Below, piece by piece: positions 46,539 through 56,424 of a DNA stretch of 64,000 nucleotides. The stretch comes from Ancylobacter gelatini (GTDB lineage: Bacteria; Pseudomonadota; Alphaproteobacteria; Rhizobiales; Xanthobacteraceae). How positions within the stretch are numbered: position 1 is the first letter of the stretch; each line of letters opens with the position of its first letter. Position numbers and translations under genes: made by a program. The stretch is taken from NCBI RefSeq assembly GCF_022601675.1, contig NZ_JAKVIL010000004.1, forward strand, positions 62,001-126,000. The letters are read 5' to 3'. The notes under the pieces are model-generated. The model worked only from the letters and a program-made list of their open reading frames with translations. It did no database searches and was not told the origin of the DNA.

Positions 46539-47954
46539 TCAGCGGTTCCAGATATTGGGGTCGATCTGGTCCTTGAGCTCGGGCATCGAGCTGGCAACGA
46601 AGCGTGGCTTCTTGCCGGCCTTGCGCTGGGCGAGGTAATCGGCGGTGAGCCGCGCCACGAGGCCGGAGAGCAGCATGATGGCGATCAGGTTGATGGTCGC
46701 CATCAGCCCCATCGAGGCATCGGCGGCGTCGAACACGGTCGCGACGGTCTCATAGGCGCCCCAGATCACCATCCCCATCACCGCGACGCGCAGCACGCCC
46801 TTGCCGAGATGGCTGCCGATGCCGAGGAAGGCCAGCGCGTTCTCGGCATAGGAATAGTTGCCGATGATCGAGGTGAAGGCGAAGAAGAAGATCGAGATCG
46901 CCACGAAATAGGGACCGGCCACACCGATGTGATGCTGCATCGCCGCCTGGGTGAGCTGGGTGCCGGTGAGGCCCGAGCCGGGAACCAGCGCGCCGGAGAG
47001 CAGGATCAGCAGCGCGGTGGCGGTGCAGATCAGCAGCGTGTCGATGAACACGCCGAGCGCCTGCACGAAGCCCTGGCTGACCGGGTGATGCGGATCGGGG
47101 GTCGCCACCGCCGCGATGTTCGGCGCCGAGCCCATGCCGGCCTCGTTGGAGAACAGGCCGCGCTTCACGCCGTTCAGCATCGCCGCCGCCATGGCGCCGG
47201 ACACGCCGCCCACCGCCGGCTCCAGCCCGAAGGCGCTGCGGAAGATCAGCCCGAACATGGCCGGGACCTCCGAGATGTTCATCGCCACCGCGAACAGCGC
47301 GACGCCGAGATAACCGGCCGCCATGAACGGCACGACGATCTCGGCCACCCGCGCGATCATCGGGATGCCACCGAAGATGATGAGGCCGGAGAGCAGGGCC
47401 AGCACGATGCCGGTGACGAGCTTGGGCGCGCCGAACGCGCCTTCCATGGCGTCGGCGATGGAATTGGCCTGAACCGCGTTGAAGACCAGGCCGAAGGAGA
47501 TGATGAGGCACACCGAGAACAGGGTGCCGGCCCACGGGGCCTTGAGCCCCTTGGCGATGTAGAAGGCCGGGCCGCCGACATAGCGGCCTTCCTCGTCCTT
47601 CTGCTTGTAGAGCTGGGCGAGGGTGCTCTCGGCGAGCGCGGTCGCCATGCCGATGGCGGCGACCACCCACATCCAGAAGATCGCGCCCGGCCCGCCGAGA
47701 TAGAGCGCCACCGCGACGCCGGCGATGTTGCCGGTGCCGACCCGCGAGGCGAGGCTGGTGCACAGCGCCTGGAACGGCGTGATGCCGGCATGGTCGGTCT
47801 CGGACGAGCCGAGCACCGAGCGGATCATCTCGGGAAAATGCAGGATCTGGATCAGCTTGAGGCGGATCGTGAAATAGATGCCGACGGCCAGAAGGCCATA
47901 GATCAGCACATAGCTCCAGAAGATCGTATTGAGAAAATCAATCACTGCGCTCAT
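46539..47954 (-). CDS. Sodium:alanine (AgcS) symporter
   Basis: 471 aa, ~10-11 helices. SLASRVGTGNIAGVAVALYLGGPGAIFWMWV is the AgcS signature; FSNEAGMGSAPNIAAVA and ANSIADAMEGAFG are also conserved. Imports alanine or glycine with Na+. ATG 47954 is used; a GTG two codons earlier is possible. Confidence 0.94.
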   Translation of the reverse strand: MSAVIDFLNTIFWSYVLIYGLLAVGIYFTIRLKLIQILHFPEMIRSVLGSSETDHAGITPFQALCTSLASRVGTGNIAGVAVALYLGGPGAIFWMWVVAAIGMATALAESTLAQLYKQKDEEGRYVGGPAFYIAKGLKAPWAGTLFSVCLIISFGLVFNAVQANSIADAMEGAFGAPKLVTGIVLALLSGLIIFGGIPMIARVAEIVVPFMAAGYLGVALFAVAMNISEVPAMFGLIFRSAFGLEPAVGGVSGAMAAAMLNGVKRGLFSNEAGMGSAPNIAAVATPDPHHPVSQGFVQALGVFIDTLLICTATALLILLSGALVPGSGLTGTQLTQAAMQHHIGVAGPYFVAISIFFFAFTSIIGNYSYAENALAFLGIGSHLGKGVLRVAVMGMVIWGAYETVATVFDAADASMGLMATINLIAIMLLSGLVARLTADYLAQRKAGKKPRFVASSMPELKDQIDPNIWNR

Positions 47955-48102
47955 CGCCACCTGCCACCCAGCCAGAGGACCCTTGCCGGCTGCGGAGCGA
48001 GGAGGAATCGGCCGCAGGCCCGGAACAGTTGCGAGAGTGAGCCCTGCAATTGGCTACCGCAACCGGCAAGAGCGCCGGATTCCGTGGCGCGACGGCAAAT
48101 CG

Positions 48103-49341
48103 TCAGGGCGTGGCCGTTCCGGAGACGGCCGCGGCCGCGGTCACCGGCGACTCGCCACCCTCTTCGGGCACGGCGATCACCTTCGGCGCGCCGGCGGTCT
48201 GCGTGGTGCCTTGATTGGCCTTGGCACCGGCGGCCGGGAAGATCTTGTCGACGCCGAAGAAGGCAATGTTGTCGATCATGACCTTATTGTTGTTGGCGCC
48301 CGCGCCACGGCGCGCGTCGGCGATCGCCTGCAGCTCCGGCGCCATGGCCGCGAGCTGAGCGAATTTGCCGTGGTTGAAATCGTCCTGCGCCTTCACCTTG
48401 GTCATGTCGATGACCACCGCGCCGAGCTCGACCAGTTCCTCGTCATTGGTATAGGCGCCGAGCCGGTTCTCGCCGCCGGCAATGAAGCGGGAGAAGGCCA
48501 GCGCCTTGTCGTCGCCCGAGACGATGACGATGAACGGCTTTGCCGGCTTGCCGAAGCGCTTGAGCTGGCTCTTGAACACGTCGACATCGATATCGGGCGC
48601 GGCGAGGATGATGTTGTCGATCTTGTCGGCCGGCAGCGCATTGCCGGAAATCTTGATCTGGCGGAGCGCCTCCACCGTCACCCAGTTGCCCATCGAGTGG
48701 GCGAGGATGGTCACCTTCTCCGCGCCGGAATTGAACACCAGCCGGATGGTCTCCTCCAGATTGTCGCGGGCGGAGGTGGCGCTGTTGGTGTCGTAGACGT
48801 AATCGGTGGTCTCGCCGCGCGAGGCCCAGGTGAACAGCACCGGCACGCCCGGCGCGCGGGAATCCTCGGCGAGCTGCGCCATGCGGTACAGCGCTTCGTT
48901 GAACTGCGTGTTGTAGCCGTGGACGAAGATCGCGACCTTCTTCTGGCCGGGCGGACGCTTGGCGAGCTCGGCCTTGAGCTCGGCGTCGAACTCCTTCGGG
49001 GTCTCGCGAAATTCCGCGCGGCGCACCACCATGTCGGTCGCGGGATTGCCCGGCACGGTCTTCGGCCATTCGACATGGCCGGCGCGGTGATTGGGCGGCA
49101 CGGTCATGTCGATGCGGGCGAAGCTGAGCGTCGAGGAACGCTCGCCGCTGTAGATCGCGCCGGGGCGGGGATCACGCGCGCGGGTCGAGGCGACCAGAAT
49201 GACATGCTCGCGCGTGCCGGGGACGCTGGCATCCGTCGCCGTCAGCGACTCCGCGCCGGGGCGGTCCGCGCAGCCGGCCAGCAGCGCCGCTCCGACCACC
49301 AGTACCGCGACGCGCGACGCGGGTCGTGCCAGGCCACGCAT
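48103..49341 (-). CDS. DUF900 alpha/beta hydrolase lipoprotein
   Basis: 413 aa from ATG 49341 (upstream in-frame starts exist). Signal VAVLVVGAALLAGCADR has a lipobox (LAGC). The DUF900 fold: VAIFVHGYNTQFNEALYRMAQL, catalytic Ser in ILAHSMGNWVTVEAL, and ILAAPDIDVDVFKSQL. C-terminal tail (~60 residues) is Ala/Gly-rich. Probably membrane-anchored in the periplasm. Substrate unknown. Confidence 0.87.
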   Translation of the reverse strand: MRGLARPASRVAVLVVGAALLAGCADRPGAESLTATDASVPGTREHVILVASTRARDPRPGAIYSGERSSTLSFARIDMTVPPNHRAGHVEWPKTVPGNPATDMVVRRAEFRETPKEFDAELKAELAKRPPGQKKVAIFVHGYNTQFNEALYRMAQLAEDSRAPGVPVLFTWASRGETTDYVYDTNSATSARDNLEETIRLVFNSGAEKVTILAHSMGNWVTVEALRQIKISGNALPADKIDNIILAAPDIDVDVFKSQLKRFGKPAKPFIVIVSGDDKALAFSRFIAGGENRLGAYTNDEELVELGAVVIDMTKVKAQDDFNHGKFAQLAAMAPELQAIADARRGAGANNNKVMIDNIAFFGVDKIFPAAGAKANQGTTQTAGAPKVIAVPEEGGESPVTAAAAVSGTATP

Positions 49342-49449
49342 GATCCACAACACCGACACTCGACGCCCCCAAACGCAACCCGAACGCGAAACGCATAGCA
49401 TACGGCCTGCGCCGCCGATAGGACGGCCGCCGCTCCGCAGCCGGGAGGG

Positions 49450-50202
49450 TTAATCCGCGCCGGCAATCTTCAGCAGGATGTCGGCGACGGCCTTCGGCGC
49501 GCTAAAAAATGGCGAATGGCCGGTCTTGAGCTGGTGCACGGTCGCGCCCGGCACCGCCGCCTGCATCTCGCGCTGCACGCCGAGCGGCAGGCCGCGATCC
49601 TCCAGACACTCGATGTAATGGCGCGGCAGCGTTCCATAGCGCTCCGGCGTGATCTTCGACACCGCCGTGAACGGGGCGTGCGGGGTGATCTTCGACAGGC
49701 TCGGCAGTGCCGCCTCGACATGCTCGGGCGACACGTCGGAGTAGAGCGAGCGGGCGATCAGGTCGCGCTTGTTCAGATCGAGGCCAAGCCCTTCCTTGGT
49801 CAGGCGCAGCATGCCCTGGCTCTCGATGATCGCAATATCCTTGAGATAGGTCTGCGTCATGACGAAATCGCGGGCACTCTTGCCATTCGGCGCCATGAAG
49901 CCGGTGAGATAGACCAGCGCGGCGATCTTTGAAGGCATCTCCTCGCCGAGCCAGGTGCAGGTCGCCCCGCCGACCGAATGGCCGACCAGGATCGCCTTGC
50001 CCTTCACCGCCTCCAGCGCGGCCCGCGCCGGGGCGGCGTAGATCGAGATATCGGTCACATTCGCTGCCGGCATCGGATTGAAGCCATGACCGGCGAGGTC
50101 GGGCGCGATCACGGCGTGGCCATGGGTGGCGAGGATGTTGGAGACCGGCAGGAAGCACCCGCCCCAGTGCCAGGAGCCGTGAATGAGAATGAACGTCGCC
50201 AT
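49450..50202 (-). CDS. Alpha/beta hydrolase (AB_hydrolase/salicylate-esterase-like)
   Basis: 250 aa from ATG 50202 (GAGGAAGC upstream). FILIHGSWHWGGCFLPV, catalytic Ser in LVGHSVGGATCTWL, and the His near HQLKTGHSPFFS fit alpha/beta hydrolases of the plant methylesterase/hydroxynitrile lyase-like type. No signal peptide. Substrate unknown. Confidence 0.87.
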   Translation of the reverse strand: MATFILIHGSWHWGGCFLPVSNILATHGHAVIAPDLAGHGFNPMPAANVTDISIYAAPARAALEAVKGKAILVGHSVGGATCTWLGEEMPSKIAALVYLTGFMAPNGKSARDFVMTQTYLKDIAIIESQGMLRLTKEGLGLDLNKRDLIARSLYSDVSPEHVEAALPSLSKITPHAPFTAVSKITPERYGTLPRHYIECLEDRGLPLGVQREMQAAVPGATVHQLKTGHSPFFSAPKAVADILLKIAGAD

Positions 50203-50377
50203 GCTTCCTCGCCTCGTGCTGAGCCTTTCGGCGTGGTTAGCCTCCCACGCGCGCCTCGTCCATACGTCGCATTGCCGCCCTGCGAACCGCCGCGCCGCTT
50301 CCCCAATGCCACGCCGCGCATTATGTTTTTTGAACACGCCGCCGAATTGGGCAGCGCGCCGCATGTGAGGAGCTGTG

Positions 50378-51778
50378 ATGCCGTATCGCCATGTCGTGGG
50401 ACCGCGCGCCTATGTGTTCGCCGACCTGAAGGACCTGATGGCAAAGGCAACGCCGCTGCGCTCCGGCGACATGCTGGCCGGCATCGCGGCGGCAAGCGCG
50501 GAAGAGAACGTCGCCGCGCGCATGTGCCTCGCAGAGGTGCCGCTGACCGCCTTCCTGAGCGAGGCGCTGGTGCCCTATGAAACCGACGAGGTGACGCGGC
50601 TTATCCTCGATACCCATGACCTGCCCGCCTTCCGGCCGATCAGCCACATGACGGTGGGCGACTTCCGCGACTTCCTGCTCTCGGCGACGGCCACCAGCGA
50701 GGCTCTGGCGGCGCTGGCGCCCGCCATCACGCCGGAAATGGCGGCGGCGGTGTCCAAGATCATGCGCAATCAGGATTTGATCGCGGTGGCGAAGAAGTGC
50801 CGCGTGGTCACGAAATTCCGCAACACCATCGGCCTGCCGGGCACCATGGCGGTGCGGCTCCAGCCCAACCACCCGACCGACGAGGTGGCCGGCGTCACCG
50901 CCTCGATCCTCGACGGGCTGCTCTATGGCTGCGGCGACGCGGTGATCGGCATCAACCCGGCCTCCGACAGCGTGCCGGTGCTGAGCGAACTGCTGAAACT
51001 GATCGACGGCATCATCCAGCGCTTCGACATCCCGACGCAGGCCTGCGTGCTGACCCATGTCACCACCTCGACCGAGGTGATCAATCGCGGCGTGCCGGTC
51101 GACCTCGTGTTCCAGTCGGTGGCGGGGACAGAAGGGGCGAACGCCTCGTTCGGCATTTCGCTGGCGACGCTGAAGGAGGGTCACGAGGCGGCGCTTTCCC
51201 TCAAGCGCGGCACGCTCGGCGACAATGTGATGTATTTCGAGACCGGGCAGGGCTCCGCGCTCTCGGCCGGCGCGCATCACGGCGTCGACCAGCAGACGCT
51301 GGAAGCGCGCGCCTATGCGGTGTGCCGCCCATTCAAGCCGCTGCTGGTGAACACCGTGGTCGGCTTCATCGGGCCGGAATATCTCTATGACGGCAAGCAG
51401 ATCATCCGCGCCGGGCTGGAAGACCATTTCTGCGGCAAGCTGATGGGCGTGCCGCTCGGCTGCGACGTCTGCTACACCAACCACGCCGAGGCCGACCAGG
51501 ACGACATGGACACGCTGATGACGCTGCTCGGCGCGGCGGGCGTGACCTACATCATGGGCATTCCGGGCTCGGACGACGTGATGCTGAACTACCAGTCCAC
51601 CTCGTTCCACGATCAGCTCTATCTGCGCGAGGTGCTGGGGCTGAAGCGGGCCCCGGAATTCGAGGCGTGGCTGCAGACCATGGGCATCACCGGGCCGGAT
51701 GGGCGCCTGAAGCCGCAGGGCGGCGGCAACGCGCTACTGACCGTCGCCAAGGGCCTCGACGCCGGGCTCGCGGCATGA
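50378..51778 (+). CDS. eutB: Ethanolamine ammonia-lyase large subunit
   Basis: 466 aa from ATG 50378 (a GTG precedes it). ARMCLAEVPLTAFLSEALVPYETDEVTRLI, FRNTIGLPGTMAVRLQPNHPTD and DQDDMDTLMTLLGAAGVTYIMGIPGSDD are the EutB signatures. With EutC it converts ethanolamine to acetaldehyde and ammonia using adenosylcobalamin. Overlaps eutC by 4 bases. There is no microcompartment, EutA reactivase or EutE aldehyde dehydrogenase in view. Confidence 0.96.
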   Translation: MPYRHVVGPRAYVFADLKDLMAKATPLRSGDMLAGIAAASAEENVAARMCLAEVPLTAFLSEALVPYETDEVTRLILDTHDLPAFRPISHMTVGDFRDFLLSATATSEALAALAPAITPEMAAAVSKIMRNQDLIAVAKKCRVVTKFRNTIGLPGTMAVRLQPNHPTDEVAGVTASILDGLLYGCGDAVIGINPASDSVPVLSELLKLIDGIIQRFDIPTQACVLTHVTTSTEVINRGVPVDLVFQSVAGTEGANASFGISLATLKEGHEAALSLKRGTLGDNVMYFETGQGSALSAGAHHGVDQQTLEARAYAVCRPFKPLLVNTVVGFIGPEYLYDGKQIIRAGLEDHFCGKLMGVPLGCDVCYTNHAEADQDDMDTLMTLLGAAGVTYIMGIPGSDDVMLNYQSTSFHDQLYLREVLGLKRAPEFEAWLQTMGITGPDGRLKPQGGGNALLTVAKGLDAGLAA

Positions 51779-52599
51779 GCGCGGATGAGATGAGCAAGGA
51801 CGGCGCGCCCTATGTGATCGAGGACGCCTGGGTGCGGCTCGCCGCCACCACGCCGGCACGCATCGCGCTGGGCAGGGCAGGGACGGGCATGCCGACCCGC
51901 GAGGTGCTGCGCTTCGCGCTGGCCCATGCGCAGGCGCGCGACGCGGTTCACACGCCGTTTCAGGCGGAAGAGGTGGCGCGCGATGTCGCCGCGCTCGGCT
52001 TCGAGACCATCCGCCTCGCCTCAGCCGCACCGGCGCGCGACGCCTATCTGCGCCGGCCCGATCTCGGGCGCCGGCTCTCGGATGACAGCCGCGCCGCGCT
52101 GCGGGAGCGGGCGGCGCAGGATGGCGCGCCGCCGGACCTCGCAATCGTAGTGGCGGACGGTTTGTCCTCCACCGCCATCCACGCCCAGACCGTGCCGTTC
52201 TTCACCGAATTCAAGGCGCGGATCGCGGAGAATGGCTGGAGCACCGGGCCGGTGGCGATCGTGGAACAGGCGCGGGTGGCGCTGGGCGACGAGGTGGGCG
52301 AGGTGCTGCGCGCGCGGGCCTGCCTCGTGCTGATCGGCGAGCGGCCGGGCCTGTCCTCGCCGGACAGTCTCGGGCTCTACCTCACCTTCGCGCCGAAGGT
52401 CGGGCGATCGGATGCCGAGCGCAATTGCATCTCCAATGTGCGCGGGGAGGGGCTGTCGCATCCCCATGCGGCGTTCAAGCTGGCCTGGCTGCTCAAGGAG
52501 GCGCTGGCGCGGCAGATCACCGGCGTGACGCTGAAGGACGAGAGCGACCTGCTGCTGGTCGCCGGCCAGCCGCCCGCGGCTCGGATCGCGGGGGCGTAA
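51775..52599 (+). CDS. eutC: Ethanolamine ammonia-lyase small subunit
   Basis: 274 aa, ATGA overlap with eutB. VRLAATTPARIALGRAGTGMPT is the EutC N-terminal block, VADGLSSTAIHAQTVPFF and IGERPGLSSPDSLGLYLTFAPKVGRSDAERNCISNVR form the cobalamin-binding part. It assembles with EutB as (BC)6. Convergent with the cupin gene (3 bases apart). Confidence 0.96.
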   Translation: MSADEMSKDGAPYVIEDAWVRLAATTPARIALGRAGTGMPTREVLRFALAHAQARDAVHTPFQAEEVARDVAALGFETIRLASAAPARDAYLRRPDLGRRLSDDSRAALRERAAQDGAPPDLAIVVADGLSSTAIHAQTVPFFTEFKARIAENGWSTGPVAIVEQARVALGDEVGEVLRARACLVLIGERPGLSSPDSLGLYLTFAPKVGRSDAERNCISNVRGEGLSHPHAAFKLAWLLKEALARQITGVTLKDESDLLLVAGQPPAARIAGA

Positions 52600-52602
52600 G
52601 GC

Positions 52603-53088
52603 TCAGCCGGTCGGGCCTTCATCGGCGCGCAGCGGCGGGCCGAGGAATTCGACCTGCCATTTCACCCCGAAGGCGTTGAGCGCGGCGGTGTCGGGCAGGC
52701 CGTCGCGCATGGTGGCGGCCAGTTCGGTGAAGAAGGCGACGGCATCGAGCGCCGGAGCGATGACGATGTACTGGCGGGCGGGTGCGTCCGTCACATTGAC
52801 GAAGCCGTGCTCCACGCCGCCGGGAATGCTCACCACGTCACCGACCTCGGCATAGAACCGCCGGCCGTCCATCTCGTAGAGATAGCGCCCCTCCAGCACG
52901 CGGAAGATCTCCGCCTCGGGGTGACGGTGGCGGGGCGGCCCCTTGCCGGGGGCGTTGATGGTCTCGACGATGCTGAACGCGCCCCCGCTCGCGGCCGGCG
53001 GCAGGCGCACGAACAGGTCGAGCCCGATGGCGGGGATGGCGATCGGCGGCTCGGCGCCATGCGAATGCAGGAAGGTGACGCTCATCAT
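52603..53088 (-). CDS. Cupin-domain protein
   Basis: 161 aa from ATG 53088 (GGGGAG upstream), overlapping the preceding monooxygenase stop. Cupin motif 1 is GPPRHRHPEAEIFRVLEG (His, His, Glu) and motif 2 is DVVSIPGGVEHGFVN (His). Likely metal-bound isomerase/dioxygenase-type or binding protein accompanying the monooxygenase. Substrate not known. Confidence 0.85.
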   Translation of the reverse strand: MMSVTFLHSHGAEPPIAIPAIGLDLFVRLPPAASGGAFSIVETINAPGKGPPRHRHPEAEIFRVLEGRYLYEMDGRRFYAEVGDVVSIPGGVEHGFVNVTDAPARQYIVIAPALDAVAFFTELAATMRDGLPDTAALNAFGVKWQVEFLGPPLRADEGPTG

Positions 53089-54563
53089 GCTCTCCCCAGA
53101 CGGTGCAGATAGTCCACCACCGGCTCCCATTCGCCGTCCGTGACCGACAAAGCCAGATAGCCGTCCGGCCGCACCAGCTCGATGCCGCCCGCGACGGGGT
53201 TGGTCCGCCGTAGCGGATCGACCAGCGCGAACGGCAGCGCCAGTGGGGGATCGCCTACCGCGGCGCCGGTACGCAGTGCGAAGCGCGGCGTGTCGCCAGC
53301 GCCATAGGGCGCCTCGCCGGCGCGGGGCACCATGCGCTCGCCGGCGCGCGGGCCGGCCTGCCAGCTCACGCCGTTGAGCGGGCTGTCTTCATAGCCGATC
53401 GAGGTCTCGGTCAGCGTGCCTTCGAGCTGGTGCTGCACCGGGGCGAGGCCGAGCAGGAAATGCAGCACGCCATTGCGGATCTGCCGGGCGAGCGGGTTCT
53501 CCATCGTGGCGAGGCGGGTGAGGCGGCCCGACGCGGCGATGACCTGCGCCCCGACGGCGTGGCGCTCGGGGTGGTAGCTGCCGAGCAGCGCCGGGGCGGT
53601 CGCGATGTCCCGCGCTACCAAGGCGAGCTTCCAGGCGAGATTCACCGCGTCCTGCATGCCGGTGTTCATGCCCTGCCCGCCGGCCGGGCTGTGGACATGG
53701 GCGGCGTCGCCGGCGAGGAACACCCGACCGACCCGATAGCGCTCGACCTGCCGCTCATTGATACGGAAGGCCGAGGACCAGATCGTGTCGTGCAGCACCA
53801 TGCCGCCCGGCCCGCGCCGGTCCAGAATGGCCTGAAACGTCTCGATCGATGGCACGGCGGGCGCGGCGCCACTCGACGCGCCGAGTCCGACGATCACCCG
53901 GTAGCGGCCCGGTGCCATCGGAAACAGCACCGCCGGCCCTTCCTCGTGCCAGTAGGTGACGAATTCGTTGACCGGATAGGGCACGCCGGACATGTGGAAA
54001 TCACCCTGCGCCCAGTCGTCGCCGCGCGTGTCGCCCTCGAAGGCGAGGTCGAGGCCATGGCGGACCGGGCTGTGCGCACCGTCGCAGGCGATAAGGAAGC
54101 CGTGGCGCGCCGTCTCCTCGCGGCCATCGGCATGGCGCAGCGTCGCTGTGACGCCGGCTTCGTCCTGGGTGAAGCCGGCAAGTTCGATGCCCAGCTCCGC
54201 CTGCACGCCATGGTCGGCGAGATGGCGCGCCAGCACGGTCTCGGTCTCGCTCTGCGGCAGCATCAGGACGAAGGGGTAGGGCGTCTCGATGTCCTTCAGC
54301 TCGACCCGCGCGATCGGCGCGCTGCCGGCGACGATGTTCGCCACCGTGACCGGATTGCCGAGCGCCACCAGTTCGTCGCTGAGACCGCCCCCGGCGCGGG
54401 CGAGAAGCTCCAGCGTGCGCGGCCAGAGCGCGACCGCGCGCGAGGTCTCCTCCCGCTTCGTCATGCGGTCGACGAGGCGCACCGGCACGCCGTAGCGCGC
54501 GAGTTCGAGCGCCATGGTCAGGCCGACCGGACCTGCGCCGACAATGAGAACGGTGTCGGTCAT
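53085..54563 (-). CDS. FAD-dependent monooxygenase (phenol hydroxylase-like)
   Basis: 492 aa. FAD motif DTVLIVGAGPVGLTMALELARYG; CDGAHSPVRHGL is the DG motif and GRVFLAGDAAHVHSPAGGQGMNTGMQDAVNLAWKLAL the GD motif of class A flavin hydroxylases. A C-terminal ~100-aa thioredoxin-like end resembles MhpA/PheA types. It hydroxylates an aromatic or polyketide substrate. The cupin gene overlaps it, so they may share a pathway. Confidence 0.9.
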   Translation of the reverse strand: MTDTVLIVGAGPVGLTMALELARYGVPVRLVDRMTKREETSRAVALWPRTLELLARAGGGLSDELVALGNPVTVANIVAGSAPIARVELKDIETPYPFVLMLPQSETETVLARHLADHGVQAELGIELAGFTQDEAGVTATLRHADGREETARHGFLIACDGAHSPVRHGLDLAFEGDTRGDDWAQGDFHMSGVPYPVNEFVTYWHEEGPAVLFPMAPGRYRVIVGLGASSGAAPAVPSIETFQAILDRRGPGGMVLHDTIWSSAFRINERQVERYRVGRVFLAGDAAHVHSPAGGQGMNTGMQDAVNLAWKLALVARDIATAPALLGSYHPERHAVGAQVIAASGRLTRLATMENPLARQIRNGVLHFLLGLAPVQHQLEGTLTETSIGYEDSPLNGVSWQAGPRAGERMVPRAGEAPYGAGDTPRFALRTGAAVGDPPLALPFALVDPLRRTNPVAGGIELVRPDGYLALSVTDGEWEPVVDYLHRLGRA

Positions 54564-54680
54564 GATGATGATTCCCCGCCGTCAGGCGAAGCCGGTCGCC
54601 ACGGCACGATGCCGTAAATTACCTGCGACCGCCGCCGAGGAACAGGGAGAAATCGCAAGGCGCCGGGCCGATAGGGAGAG

Positions 54681-55235
54681 CTATCCGGCAAAGCCGCCTT
54701 CTTCCAGGAACCGCGCCTCTTCCGGCGTGGTGTCCCGCCCGAGCAGCGGGTTGCGGTGCGGGAAGCGGCCGAAGCGGGCGATGATGTCGCGGTGGCCGAG
54801 CGCGTGCTTGAGCGAGTCCGGGTCGTTCGCCCGGTTCAGCTCCACCGCGATGTCCTGATCGGCAAGGTTTTCCGAATGCGACAACGGCAGGAAGAAGAAC
54901 ACCCGCAGCGCCATCTCAAGCTGTCCCGGATAGCCCCGCTCCACCGCCAGCCGCGCGAAATGGCGAGCCAGCGGATCGGTGGCGTACATATGCGCGGTGC
55001 CGCGGAAGCAGTTGCGGGGGAACTGGTCGAGCAGCAGGATCAGCGCCAGCGCGCCCTCCGCGCTCGCCATGAAGCCGTCGCGCTGACGGGCGGCGGCGGC
55101 AAAATGCAGTTCGCGGAAACGGTCATGGAAGGCGGCGTCGAAAGCGGGGTTCTTCTCGAACCAGCGCTCCGGCCCGGCGTCGCGCCAGAAGCCGGCGACC
55201 GCCGCGATTTCGGCGTCCTGCATTTCATTATTCAT
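54681..55235 (-). CDS. DUF924 family protein
   Basis: 184 aa from ATG 55235 (ATGA overlap with upstream monooxygenase). IAAVAGFWRDAGPERWFEKNPAFDAAFHDRF, LALILLLDQFPRNCFRGTAHMYATD and FFFLPLSHSENLADQ are the DUF924 blocks. Helical fold related to TPR. Function unknown. Confidence 0.88.
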   Translation of the reverse strand: MNNEMQDAEIAAVAGFWRDAGPERWFEKNPAFDAAFHDRFRELHFAAAARQRDGFMASAEGALALILLLDQFPRNCFRGTAHMYATDPLARHFARLAVERGYPGQLEMALRVFFFLPLSHSENLADQDIAVELNRANDPDSLKHALGHRDIIARFGRFPHRNPLLGRDTTPEEARFLEEGGFAG

Positions 55236-56413
55236 GGCTGCCACTCGTAAATCCAGCGGTAGCGCTCCAGCATCGCCTCACCGGAACGCGCCCGCATAAC
55301 CAGATCGCGCGCCAGCCGGGCCGGGCCGGCGAGATGATAGATGCGCGCCATGCCGCGCGCGGCGGTCTGCACGCGGGCGGTGCGGCCCATGCGCCGCGCC
55401 TCGTAGCGCCGCAGCGCCGCGGGGATGTCGTCCTCGCGGCCGGTCAGTTCGGCGGCGAGCACCGCGCTGTCCTCGATCGCCTGCGCCGCACCCTGCGCGA
55501 GAAAAGGCAACATGGCATGGGCGGCGTCGCCCAGCAGCGTGACGCGGCCGGTGCCCCAGCTCTCCATCGGATCGAGATCGTAGAGCGCCCAGCGCAGCCA
55601 GTGCGCCGGGGCGGCGAGCAGGGCGCGGGCCGGGGCGCTCCAGCCGGCATAATGGCGCATCAACTCGGCGGGATCGGCGTCGAGCCCCCAGCCATGCACG
55701 CCGCGCTTGTCCGGCGTGACGGCGACGAGGTTCACCTCGCGCCCCGCGCGTACCGGATAGCTGACGAGATGGGCGCCCGGCCCCAGCCAGAGCCGGGTCA
55801 CGGGGTCGGCAAGCGCAGCGGGCAGCGCCTCGACCGGCACCGTCGCCCGCCACGCGGCGCGCTGCTGGAACACGGGAAGCGCGCGCGGCTGGAGCTGACG
55901 GCGCACCACGGAGCGCACCCCGTCGGCGCCGATCAAGGCAAGGCCGCTATGGGTTTCCAGCCGGCCGCTGCCCGACGCGTCGACCGCCACACCGCCGGGC
56001 TCCTCCTCGAAGCCCTCGATGGTGCGGCCGAGCAGCAGGCGGATCTGCGGCTCACGCCGAACCGCCTCCAGCAGCACCTGCTGGAGATCGGCACGATGAA
56101 TGACGAGGAAGGGGCCGTTGAAACGCGCCGCGACGGCGTCCGCCATCTCCGCCTGCGCCAGCGCCACGCCCTTGCGCCCGTCCATCACCATGAAGGCGCG
56201 CGGACGGACCGCGACCTCGCGCACGCGGCCGAGCACGCCGAGCGCGTCGAGGCAGCGTGTGGCATTGGCGGCGAGTTGGACACCGGCGCCGGCCTCCTCG
56301 AGCACCAGCGCGCGCTCAAGGACGGTAACGGAGTAGCCATTCCGGGCCAGAGCGAGGGCGGCCGACAGCCCGCCTATGCCGGCACCGGCGACGACGATCT
56401 GCGGACGCGCCAT
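55232..56413 (-). CDS. FAD-dependent monooxygenase (salicylate/3-hydroxybenzoate hydroxylase-like)
   Basis: 393 aa from ATG 56413. IVVAGAGIGGLSAALALARNGYSVTVLERA (FAD motif), LIGADGVRSVVRRQL (DG) and GRVTLLGDAAHAMLPFLAQGAAQAIEDSAVLA (GD) are the NahG/UbiH-type motifs. NADH-dependent aromatic hydroxylase is the likely class; in Rhizobiales such genes next to zf-CHCC occur often. Substrate unknown. Confidence 0.88.
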   Translation of the reverse strand: MARPQIVVAGAGIGGLSAALALARNGYSVTVLERALVLEEAGAGVQLAANATRCLDALGVLGRVREVAVRPRAFMVMDGRKGVALAQAEMADAVAARFNGPFLVIHRADLQQVLLEAVRREPQIRLLLGRTIEGFEEEPGGVAVDASGSGRLETHSGLALIGADGVRSVVRRQLQPRALPVFQQRAAWRATVPVEALPAALADPVTRLWLGPGAHLVSYPVRAGREVNLVAVTPDKRGVHGWGLDADPAELMRHYAGWSAPARALLAAPAHWLRWALYDLDPMESWGTGRVTLLGDAAHAMLPFLAQGAAQAIEDSAVLAAELTGREDDIPAALRRYEARRMGRTARVQTAARGMARIYHLAGPARLARDLVMRARSGEAMLERYRWIYEWQP

Positions 56414-56424
56414 GATCGCGGCGT

